Assembly (NCBI RefSeq): GCF_023074055.1
Contig: NZ_JADPKR010000003.1
Coordinates: 1 to 64,000, forward strand
Direction: 5' to 3'
Origin: Bradyrhizobium sp. 141
Lineage (GTDB): Bacteria > Pseudomonadota > Alphaproteobacteria > Rhizobiales > Xanthobacteraceae
DNA length: 64,000 bases
Of this stretch, positions 28,070-37,620 are shown in pieces. The stretch's first letter is position 1. Each line of letters begins with the position of its first letter. Under the pieces are notes generated by a model, which searched no databases, had not been told where the DNA came from, and was given only the letters and a program-made list of their open reading frames with translations. The position numbers and the translations under genes are program-made.

Positions 28070-28430
28070 CCAAACCGGATTCCTATCTCGCACGTCCATT
28101 TCGGCGGCGGCACGCCGACGATCATGACGCCCGAGGCCTTCGCGTCGGCGCGCTCCGCTTCTCCTATTTCTTGCTGCCCGACGCCGAAATCGCCGTCGAG
28201 ATTGATCCGCGTACCCCGACCGAGCCGATCGCGGAGGGTTTGGGCTACAGCGGAGTCAATCGCGCGAGCCTGGGGGTACAGAGCTCCGATCCTGTTGTGG
28301 AGTGCGCTATCGACCGCCTGCAGATTTTCGAGCAGACCGCCACGTGCGTTGAGCGCCTGCGACGGGCCGGCGTCGGCTGGCCCAACTTCGATCTTATCTA
28401 CGGTCTGCCTCCCCTATCAAGATTGGGAGG
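28070..28430 (+). pseudogene. hemN fragment, N-side part
   Basis: Across two frames this matches the radical SAM core of HemN: VHFGGGTPTIMTPEAFAS, then PDAEIAVEIDPRTPTEPIAE, GYSGVNRASLGVQSSDPVVE and NFDLIYGLP, with PYQ in the next frame. The N-terminus including the iron-sulfur cysteines is missing, and the similarity stops just after YGLP-YQ. The missing continuation (LDTVAKC onward) is exactly what lies at 103-400. Inactive. Confidence 0.85.
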
Positions 28431-28718
28431 CGCGCGAACTCGCTTTTGTGGTAGTCAACATCAGGACGCAAGCACTCGCCGCGATGGCACCCAGCGGCAC
28501 GCCCGGTTGCCACTCGACTACATATATTGCGCGAGCAGATGGGCCCTTATCACGGTAGGGACTAAGAAGAGAGCGCGTGCGCCAAGGACTCGTTTTTCCT
28601 TCACCCGCGATGCGGGCTTTCGTAGAATGAATGAACAGGAGACCAAACCGGCGGTCGTGCGCGAGCTGGACGAAGAGTAAACTAACCTGACGTCACAACT
28701 GGCACTAAAGTATCTTCC

Positions 28719-29045
28719 ATGCGCTGGAATAGAAGAGAATTGGCACAGCTGGAAAAGCTTTGGGCCGCGGGACAGAGTGCTGCGCAGATCGCGCGTCATC
28801 TCGAGTGCAGTCGCAACGCAGTTTGCGGCAGGCTCGCTCGGTTGGGCCTGACTCGAGGTCACAAGCCACCAACAGCAAAGCCCAAGATTAGACCCGCCCC
28901 GAAGCGAGGGCCGGCGGTGAAGGCGGCCGGTCGCGATTGCGTCGGAAAGAAGCTGTCGCAAAAGGCGCTAGATAGTCAGCCTCAGGAAATGAGCAAGCGG
29001 CAGCTTTACGCGATGCTAGCTGAGGCAGTCAGGAATACCGCGTAG
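28719..29045 (+). CDS. GcrA-like DNA-binding protein
   Basis: A 108-residue protein with an N-terminal helix-turn-helix of the GcrA/SANT-like type: MRWNRRELAQLEKLWAAGQS followed by AAQIARHLECSRNAVCGRLARLGL. A basic linker (PKIRPAPKRGP) and a short C-terminal helix follow. GcrA is a sigma70-associated cell-cycle regulator in alphaproteobacteria. This short paralogue lacks most of the C-terminal domain and may be an accessory regulator. ATG start at 28719; no operon partner. Confidence 0.65.
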   Translation: MRWNRRELAQLEKLWAAGQSAAQIARHLECSRNAVCGRLARLGLTRGHKPPTAKPKIRPAPKRGPAVKAAGRDCVGKKLSQKALDSQPQEMSKRQLYAMLAEAVRNTA

Positions 29046-29205
29046 AACTATCAGGCGCGCCGCGATCTCCCGGGCTATGCGCCGTACTTGGTCCATCCGG
29101 ACGATTTGCTTGTTGATTTGCGCGCTTTGTGGCTATCCGATGAACAGTGGCGTCGAGAAGAACGTTCGCGGCGGAGGGCTCGATCGTAGGTCAAATCATC
29201 CAATC

Positions 29206-29820
29206 TCAAGAGGCTGGATGCACTGAATTAGAAGAAGAAAGCGTTCTGGTCCTTGAGCCTCGTTTTCGGCTATGCGTTTTCGGGGAAGCGCCCGGGCGCC
29301 GGTGTTTGGAAGATTCTGCGCACGCCGTGCCCGACGGAGTACACGAGCTCGGGTGAACTCCAATATCTGCTACCGACGTGTGGAGAGCTGGACTGGGACT
29401 GAGCACGCGGGAAATGATCGAGGTTCGTCCGTGCCCGGGGATGAGACCAGTGGCCGCCCCTCCGACGGAGATCGGCCCTTGTGGTTTAGACGGAGGCGCG
29501 AGTTTCCTCGCCGGCTTCGGATCGGCTTGAGCTGACGGCGGAGAGGGAACGGAAGGAGGTGAGGCGGTGAGTAACAGATTCGGCAACGAGTCGATTCGTG
29601 AGGTCAGCGCTGCAATTTGATCGGAAATTCGTTTTAACTCAGCCTGCTATGCAGTGATGCTGTGATTGAGCTCCGCTATCTCATCGCTCGCCTTCTGTTG
29701 TCCCGATAGAACTTCCGATAGGACCGCCCTGGCGTCGGGTGACAAGCTCAGCCTTGGAGCGACTTCACGGGCCGCCGAGCTCTCGAGATATTGTCGGTCA
29801 AAAATAGACTCGTGCAGTGC
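29206..29820 (-). pseudogene. Coiled-coil hypothetical with in-frame stop
   Basis: Read on the minus strand one frame gives DARAVLSEVLSGQQKASDEI, then AELNHSITA, an amber TAG, and in the same frame QAELKRISDQIAALTSRIDSL. A Pro/Ser-rich tail (PPSVPSPPSAQADPKPARKL) ending PQGPISVGGAA follows. The helical register continues straight across the stop, so this was one protein (coiled coil plus Pro-rich tail) interrupted by a nonsense change. Similar anonymous proteins occur in rhizobia; function unknown. Ends are uncertain. Confidence 0.4.
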
Positions 29821-30019
29821 ACAGACACACGAAGACGACCACCACCCACCATAGGCGCCTTGACGATCTGTGCAAAACCGGTGGCAAGTCTGAAGCGGCC
29901 GGCTGTTCATTGCATCGATCACTTCTCGCTCGCCTACCCGGCTCATTACTTTTTTCCATACCAACTCGAGAACACACTCACGCCAACAGCCGTGGTGCCG
30001 CGCGACGATCGACAATACA

Positions 30020-30953
30020 CTTTCCGCGACTATTCCGATGGCTTGGCGTTAGCTCCTATGCGGCTTAGCGAGCCACGCGACGCTAGACTCGTCGCACGCG
30101 GGCCGCTCCTACATCATAGCGCGCGCACCAAGCACTGTTGTCGTGTTGATCGACGACGAGGCGTTTTTGGCACCGTTTTACGACGAGCATTCCCATAAGC
30201 ATTTATTCGCCCCCGCCCGAATGCGAGCCAGCTTCAATTTCTTGGATCGTACCTTGATCTCCGCAGTTGATGCGAAGAAGACCAACTGTGTCGATGCCAT
30301 TGCATGAAGGGAAAACTGTCGCCCAAATCGCAAACTCGACCACGTTTACCCTGCCCTCAGACTGCTAGCGAGAGAGTCACCGATAAGCAACGTTTCGCTC
30401 CTAGCGACCTTTCCGCCGAGCAATGGGCGCATGAAGGGGCTTGTCGCTCCCGGGGACCATGAACGAGGCCCACCGACGATCCTCGCATTGGTGAAGTTCG
30501 ACTACGTACCGGGACGTCTCAGAGCCGGCGCAGGATCCCTGGGTCGGTGGGGAATACGCCAGGCAGAAGTCAACTACCAAACCTTGTCAGTTGATGGAGA
30601 TTGCGAGGGGACGTATCAATTTTGATCGATGAACCTCGCACGAGTCAGGTCGTGGAGCAGTTCGAGCTCTAGCAGCGTCAACGGCTCTGGTGGATGTCTC
30701 GTTGGCGAACGTCGGAGATTAGCGAAGCGGAGTTGAATCTGGGGCCCCCTCCTGGCCGTGTTGATTCGAGTATCTCGCCTGCAGCAGTTGTTCTCTATCT
30801 TCGAGAGGAACGGCTTGCTATCCCACACCGTGTTTCGTCAGCAGATCGGCCGTCACGCAAGCTCCTGGCGACATTTCGGATTACTGTCGGCAAAAAGGAA
30901 TGCAAAAGACTTCGCTTGCGACCACAAAGTTCGTAAACATAGGATAACAATCG
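30020..30953. other. Gene-poor stretch before hemN
   Basis: No clear gene. A plus-strand frame without a good start at about 30090-30306 (VVVLIDDEAFLAPFYDEH, then HLFAPARMRASFNFLD) looks protein-like but is unidentified. Positions 30569-30600 hold one copy of a 32-bp sequence repeated near 33190. No FixK box was found in the roughly 250 bases upstream of hemN. Confidence 0.35.
30569..30600 (+). repeat. Dispersed 32-bp repeat, copy 1
   Basis: Begins GTCAACTACCAAACC and ends TTGATGGAGA. A second, slightly diverged copy lies at 33190-33220 in the same orientation. The two flank the intact hemN and the gap after it. The reading VNYQTLSVDGD faintly resembles the start of alpha/beta hydrolases, so it may be residual coding sequence. 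Confidence 0.5.
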
Positions 30954-32288
30954 TTGCAGACCTCGGTCCTGGAAAAGTATTGCGATGCTCGCCTTCCTTG
31001 GTACAGCATCTATCCAACTGTAGCCCAGTTCTCCACGGTGGTCGGCGCCGAAGCCTCTGAGAAATGGCTGCAGCGCCTGCCGGTTAATGAGTCCGTGTCG
31101 CTCTATTTCCACGTTCCGTTCTGTCGATCGATTTGCTGGTATTGCGGCTTCGCTCGAAGCATCACTCGCCGGGATTCACCCATCCTAGAATATTTGGCGT
31201 TTCTTCGTAAGGAGATCGAGTTGGTCGCGGCGCAGGTGCCGCAACGGCTGCCTGTGAGCGACGTGCACTTCGGCGGTGGAACGCCGACCCTCATCGAGCC
31301 CGCGGAGTTCGGGGCACTGATGGAACTTCTGCGCCGCCGCTTTGCGGTTTCGAAAACGGCCGCCATCGCTGTTGAGATCGACCCGCGCACGTTCACGCTC
31401 GCCACATCCGAAGGGTTAGCGGCTGCCGGCGTGAACCGCGCGAGCCTCGGCGTCCAGAGCTTCGATCCAATTGTTCAAACGGCCATCAACCGGGTCCAGA
31501 GTGAGGCACAAACAGAGCGCGCTGTCGAAACGCTGCGGCAGCATGGAATATTCCGCATCAACTTCGACCTCATCTACGGTCTGCCAAATCAGACGGTGCA
31601 GTCCTGCGTTCAGACCGCGACTACCGCGGTGGCCATGCGACCAGACCGGCTTGCGGTATTCGGCTACGCGCACGTTCCTTCCTTTAAGAAGAATCAGCGC
31701 CTGATCGACGAGGCAGCGCTGCCAGACAGCCCTGCCCGTGCAGAACAGGCCGCGGCGATGGCCAATACACTGATTGCTGCGGGCTACCGCCAAATCGGAC
31801 TCGACCATTTCGCCTTGCCGGACGATGAGCTCGCGCTGGCGCAGAAAGCCGGTCGCCTGCGGCGGAACTCACTGGGTTACTCGGCCGACACCTGCCATAA
31901 AGTAATCGGCTTCGGCCCGTCGGCCATCGGCCGCCTTGGCGACGGTTACGTCCAGAACGAAGTTGCAGCGGGTTCTTACAGCGGCCAAATCAAAGCCGGC
32001 CGTCTGGCGACGTCAAAGGGCTACTGTCTCAGCCTCGAAGATTGCGTCCGGGCTGCAATCATCGAGCGGCTGATGTGCGATTTCGAGGTCGACGTGCCGG
32101 CAATTTGCATTACTCATGGATTTGACCCGGTCCCGTTCCTCGGTTCACCCGAACGCTTGGCAATGCTCGCCGAGGATGGGATCGTGGAGGTGGAAAAGGG
32201 ATTCATCCGCGTGAGGCAGGAGCATCGTTTTCTAACTCGCGCTGTGGCGGCCGCATTCGATGCTTATCTTGGCACGCCGCTCTGTTAA
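30954..32288 (+). CDS. hemN: Oxygen-independent coproporphyrinogen III oxidase-like (HemN family)
   Basis: A 444-residue radical SAM protein that should convert coproporphyrinogen III to protoporphyrinogen IX without oxygen, providing heme in microaerobic bacteroids. It is complete: HVPFCRSICWYC with the three cluster cysteines (57, 61, 64), HFGGGTPTLIEPAEF, EIDPRTF, GVNRASLGVQSFDP, INFDLIYGLPNQT and the C-terminal HemN domain. Oddity: HemN proteins normally have a fourth essential cysteine two residues after the third (CxxxCxxCxC); here position 66 is Phe. The TTG at 30954 opens the family N-terminus (MQTSVLEKYCDARLPWYS). It may be a working variant, a paralogue such as a heme chaperone-like protein, or inactive. 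Confidence 0.85.
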   Translation: MQTSVLEKYCDARLPWYSIYPTVAQFSTVVGAEASEKWLQRLPVNESVSLYFHVPFCRSICWYCGFARSITRRDSPILEYLAFLRKEIELVAAQVPQRLPVSDVHFGGGTPTLIEPAEFGALMELLRRRFAVSKTAAIAVEIDPRTFTLATSEGLAAAGVNRASLGVQSFDPIVQTAINRVQSEAQTERAVETLRQHGIFRINFDLIYGLPNQTVQSCVQTATTAVAMRPDRLAVFGYAHVPSFKKNQRLIDEAALPDSPARAEQAAAMANTLIAAGYRQIGLDHFALPDDELALAQKAGRLRRNSLGYSADTCHKVIGFGPSAIGRLGDGYVQNEVAAGSYSGQIKAGRLATSKGYCLSLEDCVRAAIIERLMCDFEVDVPAICITHGFDPVPFLGSPERLAMLAEDGIVEVEKGFIRVRQEHRFLTRAVAAAFDAYLGTPLC

Positions 32289-33894
32289 GACCAGCCAAAG
32301 AGCGGTGATCGTATGAATGCATTACCTTCCGTTACGCGCCCAGAAGCCCGGGTAACGAGTTTCGCTCACCTGGTGCACTCACGTACAGCGCCAAATTCGT
32401 AAAGGACGCCGTGCGCAGCTGCGCGACGAGAGCCGCCCCGGCCCTATCCGCGAAGACAGCTAGGCGAGTTGCTGCCCGGAGTTGGACGCTCCCGACTGCA
32501 ACGCTGTCCGCTCAAGCGGCGTGACCGATAACGTTCATCACATCACCGCCATTGCCCGTATGGCCGCGGAGCTCGCCCAGGACGACGCTGGCTGCGGGAC
32601 GTCGCCAACAAAATGGCGATCGAGGACGGCTTCATCTGGGTCTAACCGCGTCGGAGAAGATGAGATCTAGGCGTTCAGCGACTTCGGTATCGAAAACCTG
32701 ATCGAGCTCGTCCGGATGTACGAAGATATTTCGACCTGGCTCAAGCGCTGGCAGCCCGGGATACCGCAATCAGCCTGCGGTCTACGCTGGATACGAACTT
32801 CCAGCAAAGCGGAGCGCTTCGTGGGTGATGCACGACGGATCCTATTGATGTGGATGGTCGCCGCTCGACCGGGATCGCCACGGACCGCCGCGTGCAATCC
32901 AGAGCAGCAACTGGTCGACGCGATGAGCGAAACCAAAGAGCACAAAAGGACCAGCGCCGGCGCGACACGGCACCAACGATAATCGAGCACCACAGTTAGA
33001 ACCGGATCCCGCGGGATCGAAACCATCGTTTCCTGTAAGAGCCTCGCGCAACCGGGATCGAAGCGACCTTCCCGAATTGCCCCCCTCGATGCTGCCATTA
33101 CCGGAGTTCGTCTCTGACGCCGGGACGGTCTCGCGCCGAGCGGCACGATACCTACGATTCGCACAGCGACGGCCGACGTCCCGCGCCCGGTCAACTACCA
33201 GACCTAGCAATTGATGGAGATGACGGACACATGCCAGTCAGTGCCGGTGAAAACCGCTCGGGCCACATCAAGGAAGAAGTCGCGATGCGATATAGTTCCG
33301 ATCAATCCAATGGAGCTGATGGATGTTCTGTCTGGTCCCGCAGCTATCAAAATGCCTCCAATCGCGCTCTCCATCTTCCCATGAGAGCCAATCAAGGCCT
33401 TGTGCCGGCCTCAGCGAGCTTACGGGCGTCAAAAGATGTTAGCCCTTCTGCCCGCCTGTGCTTCATCCCATGGACCGAGCTGCGGGCGGCGTTTCTCGGG
33501 TCAGGCGTGTTGTTATGCGAGCTCAGCTACTGGGTGGCTCTCTGTTGAAGAACATTGCCTTTCCTCGTGGCAGCGGATTTGTCGTGAGAATCCCTCGGCT
33601 CCGTGCGTCGGCCGCCAATGCTAGCGAACGCTCACATCGAGCAGGCCACTCTCCGTGTCGATACGGTGCAGCAGATGCTTGCACTGGATTAGCGATCGAG
33701 CGGCTGGGTTGCATCGCGCTGGGTACCACCACGTGGGCCAAGCTGCGCCAGCAGTGGTGATAGCGCGGAAGGCTGAGCGGGTCTCGTTGGCATAGAGATG
33801 CCGCCTGGCCTCAAGCGTCACCTAGACCGCCTTGAGCACAAGGATCGCGAACCGCTCTAGGCCGTCAGGTGGAAGTTGCACTTTATTCAAATCG
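32289..33894. other. No recognisable gene
   Basis: About 1.6 kb of broken frames between hemN and the porin. A frame around 32716-32980 (MYEDISTWLKRWQPGIP) is short and unidentified. The second copy of the 32-bp repeat is at 33190-33220. No terminator, RNA gene or IS end seen. Confidence 0.35.
33190..33220 (+). repeat. Dispersed 32-bp repeat, copy 2
   Basis: GTCAACTACCAGACC ... ATTGATGGAGA, about 2.6 kb after copy 1 at 30569-30600 in the same orientation, with a one-base length difference and a few substitutions. Confidence 0.5.
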
Positions 33895-33912
33895 ATGGAC
33901 GTGGAAATCACT

Positions 33913-35496
33913 ATGCATCGTTGCGGTATAGCGCCAGTATCCATGCGGGTATACTCGGCTGGCGTAGTTGCTTTCATCTCTCGACCAAGTGCGAAGCCAA
34001 GAGGGCGTATTCTCCTTTCCGTGATAGCTAGTCTCGCCGGCAGTTCGGCGGCGGCAGAACCTGGTGATATCTCTGGCCCTAGAAGTCACAGTCCCGATGA
34101 GCTCGCCGAGGCAAGAAGCCAAACAATCTCGAATCCGGCTGTAACCTTCCGAAGCGGCCGGCCCAAAGGAGCAGCGCGCCTTTCTGGGAACTCGCTGTCA
34201 AAAGCAGCTAGGTCTACCACAACGCGCGACAGTGCGGAGGACACCGCCAAGAGCAGAAGTCAAAAGCAGATTGACCCATTCGCAAAATTCGAGAACCTCC
34301 GCGAAAAAGGTGCGGCGTTCACTGGGCCAGGTCCTGCGGACACGATAGATCAGGATGCAGCTTCTGTCAGATCCGAGCTTTCGGATCTCGGGATTGGATT
34401 CGCTGGCTGGACCCTAAACACGTTTGTCAACAATCAACTCGGTAATGCCGCCAGAAGCACCATCGCCAATCAACAATATGTCGGCCAGAATCCGACATTT
34501 AGTACGGTCAACTCTATGATCGTGACCTATGACCTCGCTCGGTTTGGAATTCCCGACGGTCAGATCGTCGTGGGAGCCGAGCATCAATATTGGACATGGA
34601 AGAGCGCCGGGCCAGACCGACTGGGAATCAATGCAGTGTCCTACTATCAAACGTTCTTCGACAGGAAGATCGAACTCAAAGTGGGTTACCTCAGGAACCA
34701 ACATGAGTTTGCGGGTGCCGGAGAAAAAGTTTTTGGACCCTCGTCGAAGATGCTGTTCCAAGCAGGCGTGAGCAACAATTGGGCGCCAACGCCGGCTCTT
34801 AATCTGAAGTACAATTTTGACGATCGCTTATATAACAAGCTCTCAATCCAGCGCTCGCTCAGTCCAGCCGGTCAATATACGCATGTAAGCGAAAATCCCA
34901 CTGGCTTGAACTGGAGCACGCGCGACGCGGGCATTCTTTTACTTGATGAAGTTTGCTATAGGAACAAGCCTACTCCCGGGGTACCCGAGACTTGGCTGCG
35001 GGCTGGCGCGGGCTTTAACAACAGCAGCTACACGGACTTACAGCATCCGACGCAACCGACAGCCAAGGCGAACAGCGTCTACTATGTAGCTGCGGATAGG
35101 CAATTCTGGCAATCTGCCGTCCACGGCTCGGCATCTCGCGGAATCTATGGCGGGTTCTCTGCGATGTACGCTCCGCCTGACCTAAATAGGGCAAGTCAGT
35201 ACTACGAGCTTCGCCTGTATGCGAAGGGCCTGTTTGACAGCCGGCCCACTGATCAGATGAGTCTTGTTGTCAACAATACCATCTGGAGCCATTTCGCGGT
35301 GGACGCTGCACTGGCGAAAGAGCAGCTGGCGCACCGGGACAGCACAGCAATTTCGGGACTGTATACGGCGCATCTGGCGCCCGGGATATATACAACCGTA
35401 GGACTGACGTACATCAATCACCCGACAAGCATTACCTACACGCCGCAAACAGGACACGCCCTGAATATATTGGTATCTACGTCGGTATTCTTCTAG
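33913..35496 (+). CDS. OprB-type carbohydrate-selective porin
   Basis: Outer-membrane beta-barrel porin, probably for sugars. A signal peptide ends near SLAGSSAAAEP, followed by a low-complexity linker of about 100 residues. The OprB barrel has repeated amphipathic strands: GFAGWTLNTFVNNQLGN, YDLARFGIPDGQIVVGAEHQ, ELKVGYLRNQHEF, WLRAGAGFNNSSY and SQYYELRLYAKGLF. It ends in NILVSTSVFF, with the terminal Phe that outer-membrane proteins need. The start is uncertain: ATG at 33913 is used (GGA-rich sequence upstream), with 33895 and 33943 also possible. It stands alone, with no linked sugar transporter. Confidence 0.8.
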   Translation: MHRCGIAPVSMRVYSAGVVAFISRPSAKPRGRILLSVIASLAGSSAAAEPGDISGPRSHSPDELAEARSQTISNPAVTFRSGRPKGAARLSGNSLSKAARSTTTRDSAEDTAKSRSQKQIDPFAKFENLREKGAAFTGPGPADTIDQDAASVRSELSDLGIGFAGWTLNTFVNNQLGNAARSTIANQQYVGQNPTFSTVNSMIVTYDLARFGIPDGQIVVGAEHQYWTWKSAGPDRLGINAVSYYQTFFDRKIELKVGYLRNQHEFAGAGEKVFGPSSKMLFQAGVSNNWAPTPALNLKYNFDDRLYNKLSIQRSLSPAGQYTHVSENPTGLNWSTRDAGILLLDEVCYRNKPTPGVPETWLRAGAGFNNSSYTDLQHPTQPTAKANSVYYVAADRQFWQSAVHGSASRGIYGGFSAMYAPPDLNRASQYYELRLYAKGLFDSRPTDQMSLVVNNTIWSHFAVDAALAKEQLAHRDSTAISGLYTAHLAPGIYTTVGLTYINHPTSITYTPQTGHALNILVSTSVFF

Positions 35497-36282
35497 GCTC
35501 TCAGGACTGCGCGTGAATTCACGGTCATGTAGTCGATATCACAATCGCCCTTTTCAACGGCTTGGGCCACGCATCACGGCGATTTTGGTATCCGCTGTGC
35601 TCCTGGCGCGAAGCCTGGTACCGCGTAAATCGAGCCGTGATATCCAACGTAGCATGCTGTTGGGAATGGTAGGTTGGAGCCTTTGCTGCTTCGTTCTACG
35701 AGCGATAGGCCGACGTCGTACTTGCTCAAGAGCTATACCCTCCGGCCGCGGAATGATCTCCGATGCTCATTTGTTCAATCGAGTGCTGAGCTTGCGGCAG
35801 CGACATTGCTTTTGGATGGTCGCTCGTGCTGCTCGTCAGACTCGCGTCCGAGCTCGTACTCTGCCATGACAAGCCGAAATCGTGCCCTCGGAGCTTAGTT
35901 CACCCCGAAGAGGTGTGGTAAGCGGAACCGCGACACAGATGCCAAAGCTAGCCAGTTAGGGCAATCGCTATATCTGTCCGACGGTCGTGGCGCTGGCCGA
36001 AAGGGATGCGCAAGGTCGGCGGAAACGTGCCCCCTTCCGCGGCAAATCGACCGGACGCGGCCGGATGACTTGCGCCACTCCGATGCTGACTCATTTTCGC
36101 CGGGTCGAGATGAGCTTTAGCATCTTACTTCAGCAAGGAGGTCGCCTGCCGAGTCTGCGGCGCGTTAGCCCTCCCATCCAATTGCGCGTGGCGTTCTGCT
36201 GGGTTCACTTCTCTTCTCAAACATCTATTCGCGCGAACATGCGATAAGAGCAGTGCATTATCGGTGAATTTGCCGAGCCTTG
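35497..36282. other. No recognisable gene
   Basis: About 790 bases between the convergent porin and dioxygenase genes. Only short frames without family resemblance. No clear hairpin terminator was identified. Confidence 0.35.
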
Positions 36283-37212
36283 CTAGGCAACCTTCGTGGA
36301 CGGGTGCTTCGTCGTCTTGAGGCGCGTTACACTGCATCGACCGTCGACGCTGACGGGCGCGTCACCATCGATTGTGGCACGATGAACGACGCGATGCTGG
36401 TCACCGTAATCGTTGACCGCATAATGCTGCGTTGCGCGGTTATCCCAGATCGCGACATCGCCTTCTTTCCAGCTCCAGCGTACGGTGTTTTCGGGTGCCG
36501 TGATATGAGACTGGAATAGATCAAACAGCTTCTGACCGTCGCGTTTTGGGATATCAATAAACCTTTGCACCAGATCGCCGAGCACCAGCGCGCGCTCGCT
36601 GGTCTCGGGATGTACACGGACCACCGGGTGCTCCGTCTCATAGATCGTTTTGGTAAAGACCTCATCAAAATGCTTCTGGTCGATTTCGCGAACACGGCAG
36701 GTCCCGGCGTAGTCGAAGGCGTTGCTATGAACGGTCCAGAGTTCGTCGGCAAGCCGTTGGAGCGGCCGCGGCAGATCCAGATAGGCGGCCACAGCGTTCG
36801 ACCAAATCGTATCGCCACCGGACGATGGGACCACAATGGCTCGCAGCACCGCAAGTTTAGGATACGCCGCGAGAAAGGTTCCATCGGTGTGCCATACATC
36901 AGCCCGGCTACCTCCGCGTGCGGAATCAAGCTCGATAATCGAGGTCGTTCCATTGATCGTACCGAGTGTCGGATGCGGCACCAGCCTTCCCAAACAAGCA
37001 GCAAATCGCTCCTGCTCCGCGTCATCAAGATGCCCCTGATCGCGGAAGAAGATCACCTTGTGTTCGAGCAGCAAGCTGTTGATCCCAGCGATGGTTTGGC
37101 TCGGTAAATCACCCGAGAGCTTGATATTTCTGATTTCAACACCGATGCGCGCTGCGCGCTTGACGACGTCGGTCAGTGGAATGACACTCTCGGTCGAAGC
37201 CGTTTGTTTCAT
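36283..37212 (-). CDS. TauD/TfdA-family Fe(II)/2-oxoglutarate dioxygenase
   Basis: A 309-residue cytoplasmic dioxygenase. It shows the HxD iron site in VWHTDGTF (His108, Asp110), the distal His region WDNRATQHYAVNDYG, and the 2-oxoglutarate-binding Arg in HRVVHRATIDGD. Members cleave taurine, alkylsulfates or aryloxyacetates; the substrate cannot be told here. The ATG at 37212 (MKQTASTESVIPLTDV) fits the family start; the upstream extension to 37485 is not protein-like. No taurine transporter or sulfonate gene is adjacent, so it may act on a plant-derived compound. Length and motifs are intact. Confidence 0.85.
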   Translation of the reverse strand: MKQTASTESVIPLTDVVKRAARIGVEIRNIKLSGDLPSQTIAGINSLLLEHKVIFFRDQGHLDDAEQERFAACLGRLVPHPTLGTINGTTSIIELDSARGGSRADVWHTDGTFLAAYPKLAVLRAIVVPSSGGDTIWSNAVAAYLDLPRPLQRLADELWTVHSNAFDYAGTCRVREIDQKHFDEVFTKTIYETEHPVVRVHPETSERALVLGDLVQRFIDIPKRDGQKLFDLFQSHITAPENTVRWSWKEGDVAIWDNRATQHYAVNDYGDQHRVVHRATIDGDAPVSVDGRCSVTRLKTTKHPSTKVA

Positions 37213-37620
37213 TGCGAATTTTTCCAAGCTTTGCGGATTCTTCAAGCGGACAAGGGCGCGTGTCACTCGGTTTTCGAAGGCGAGCCTCGCGCTACGGGTA
37301 CTCTCGAGCAAGCACCATGCCAGTCGGAAAACGGAGCTGTGAAGGTCCGTCAGGTACCGGATCGGATTTGAGTCGAACAGTTTGCCAGGAACTCGATGCC
37401 ACCTCCCACCCTCTTTCCAACGCCACCCGGGTCGGCGGCGAAAGGCATAGGGCGCATAATCGACAGGAAATGTACCGCTCTGCACCCGAAGAGAAAGGCC
37501 ATACGGTCCTCGTGCAACGTTGGGCAGCCAGCTGTGCGTGCTGTTCTCGTCCAGTATGCGCCCTCCGCTTAACAGTTTGCGGTAATCGGCCAGTCTCGAG
37601 CCGCCTCTGCGAACGGGCCA
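37213..37620. other. Intergenic stretch
   Basis: About 400 bases between the pectate/pectin lyase stop and the dioxygenase start on the same strand. It is open in some frames but shows no recognised domain. It probably contains the promoter of the dioxygenase. Confidence 0.35.

Noticed and set aside
28680..28760. TGGCAC motifs as sigma-54 (-24/-12) promoters near the GcrA-like gene
   Set aside because: The required GC dinucleotide about 10 bases further on is missing at both candidate positions. No TGT-N10-ACA NifA site was noted nearby.
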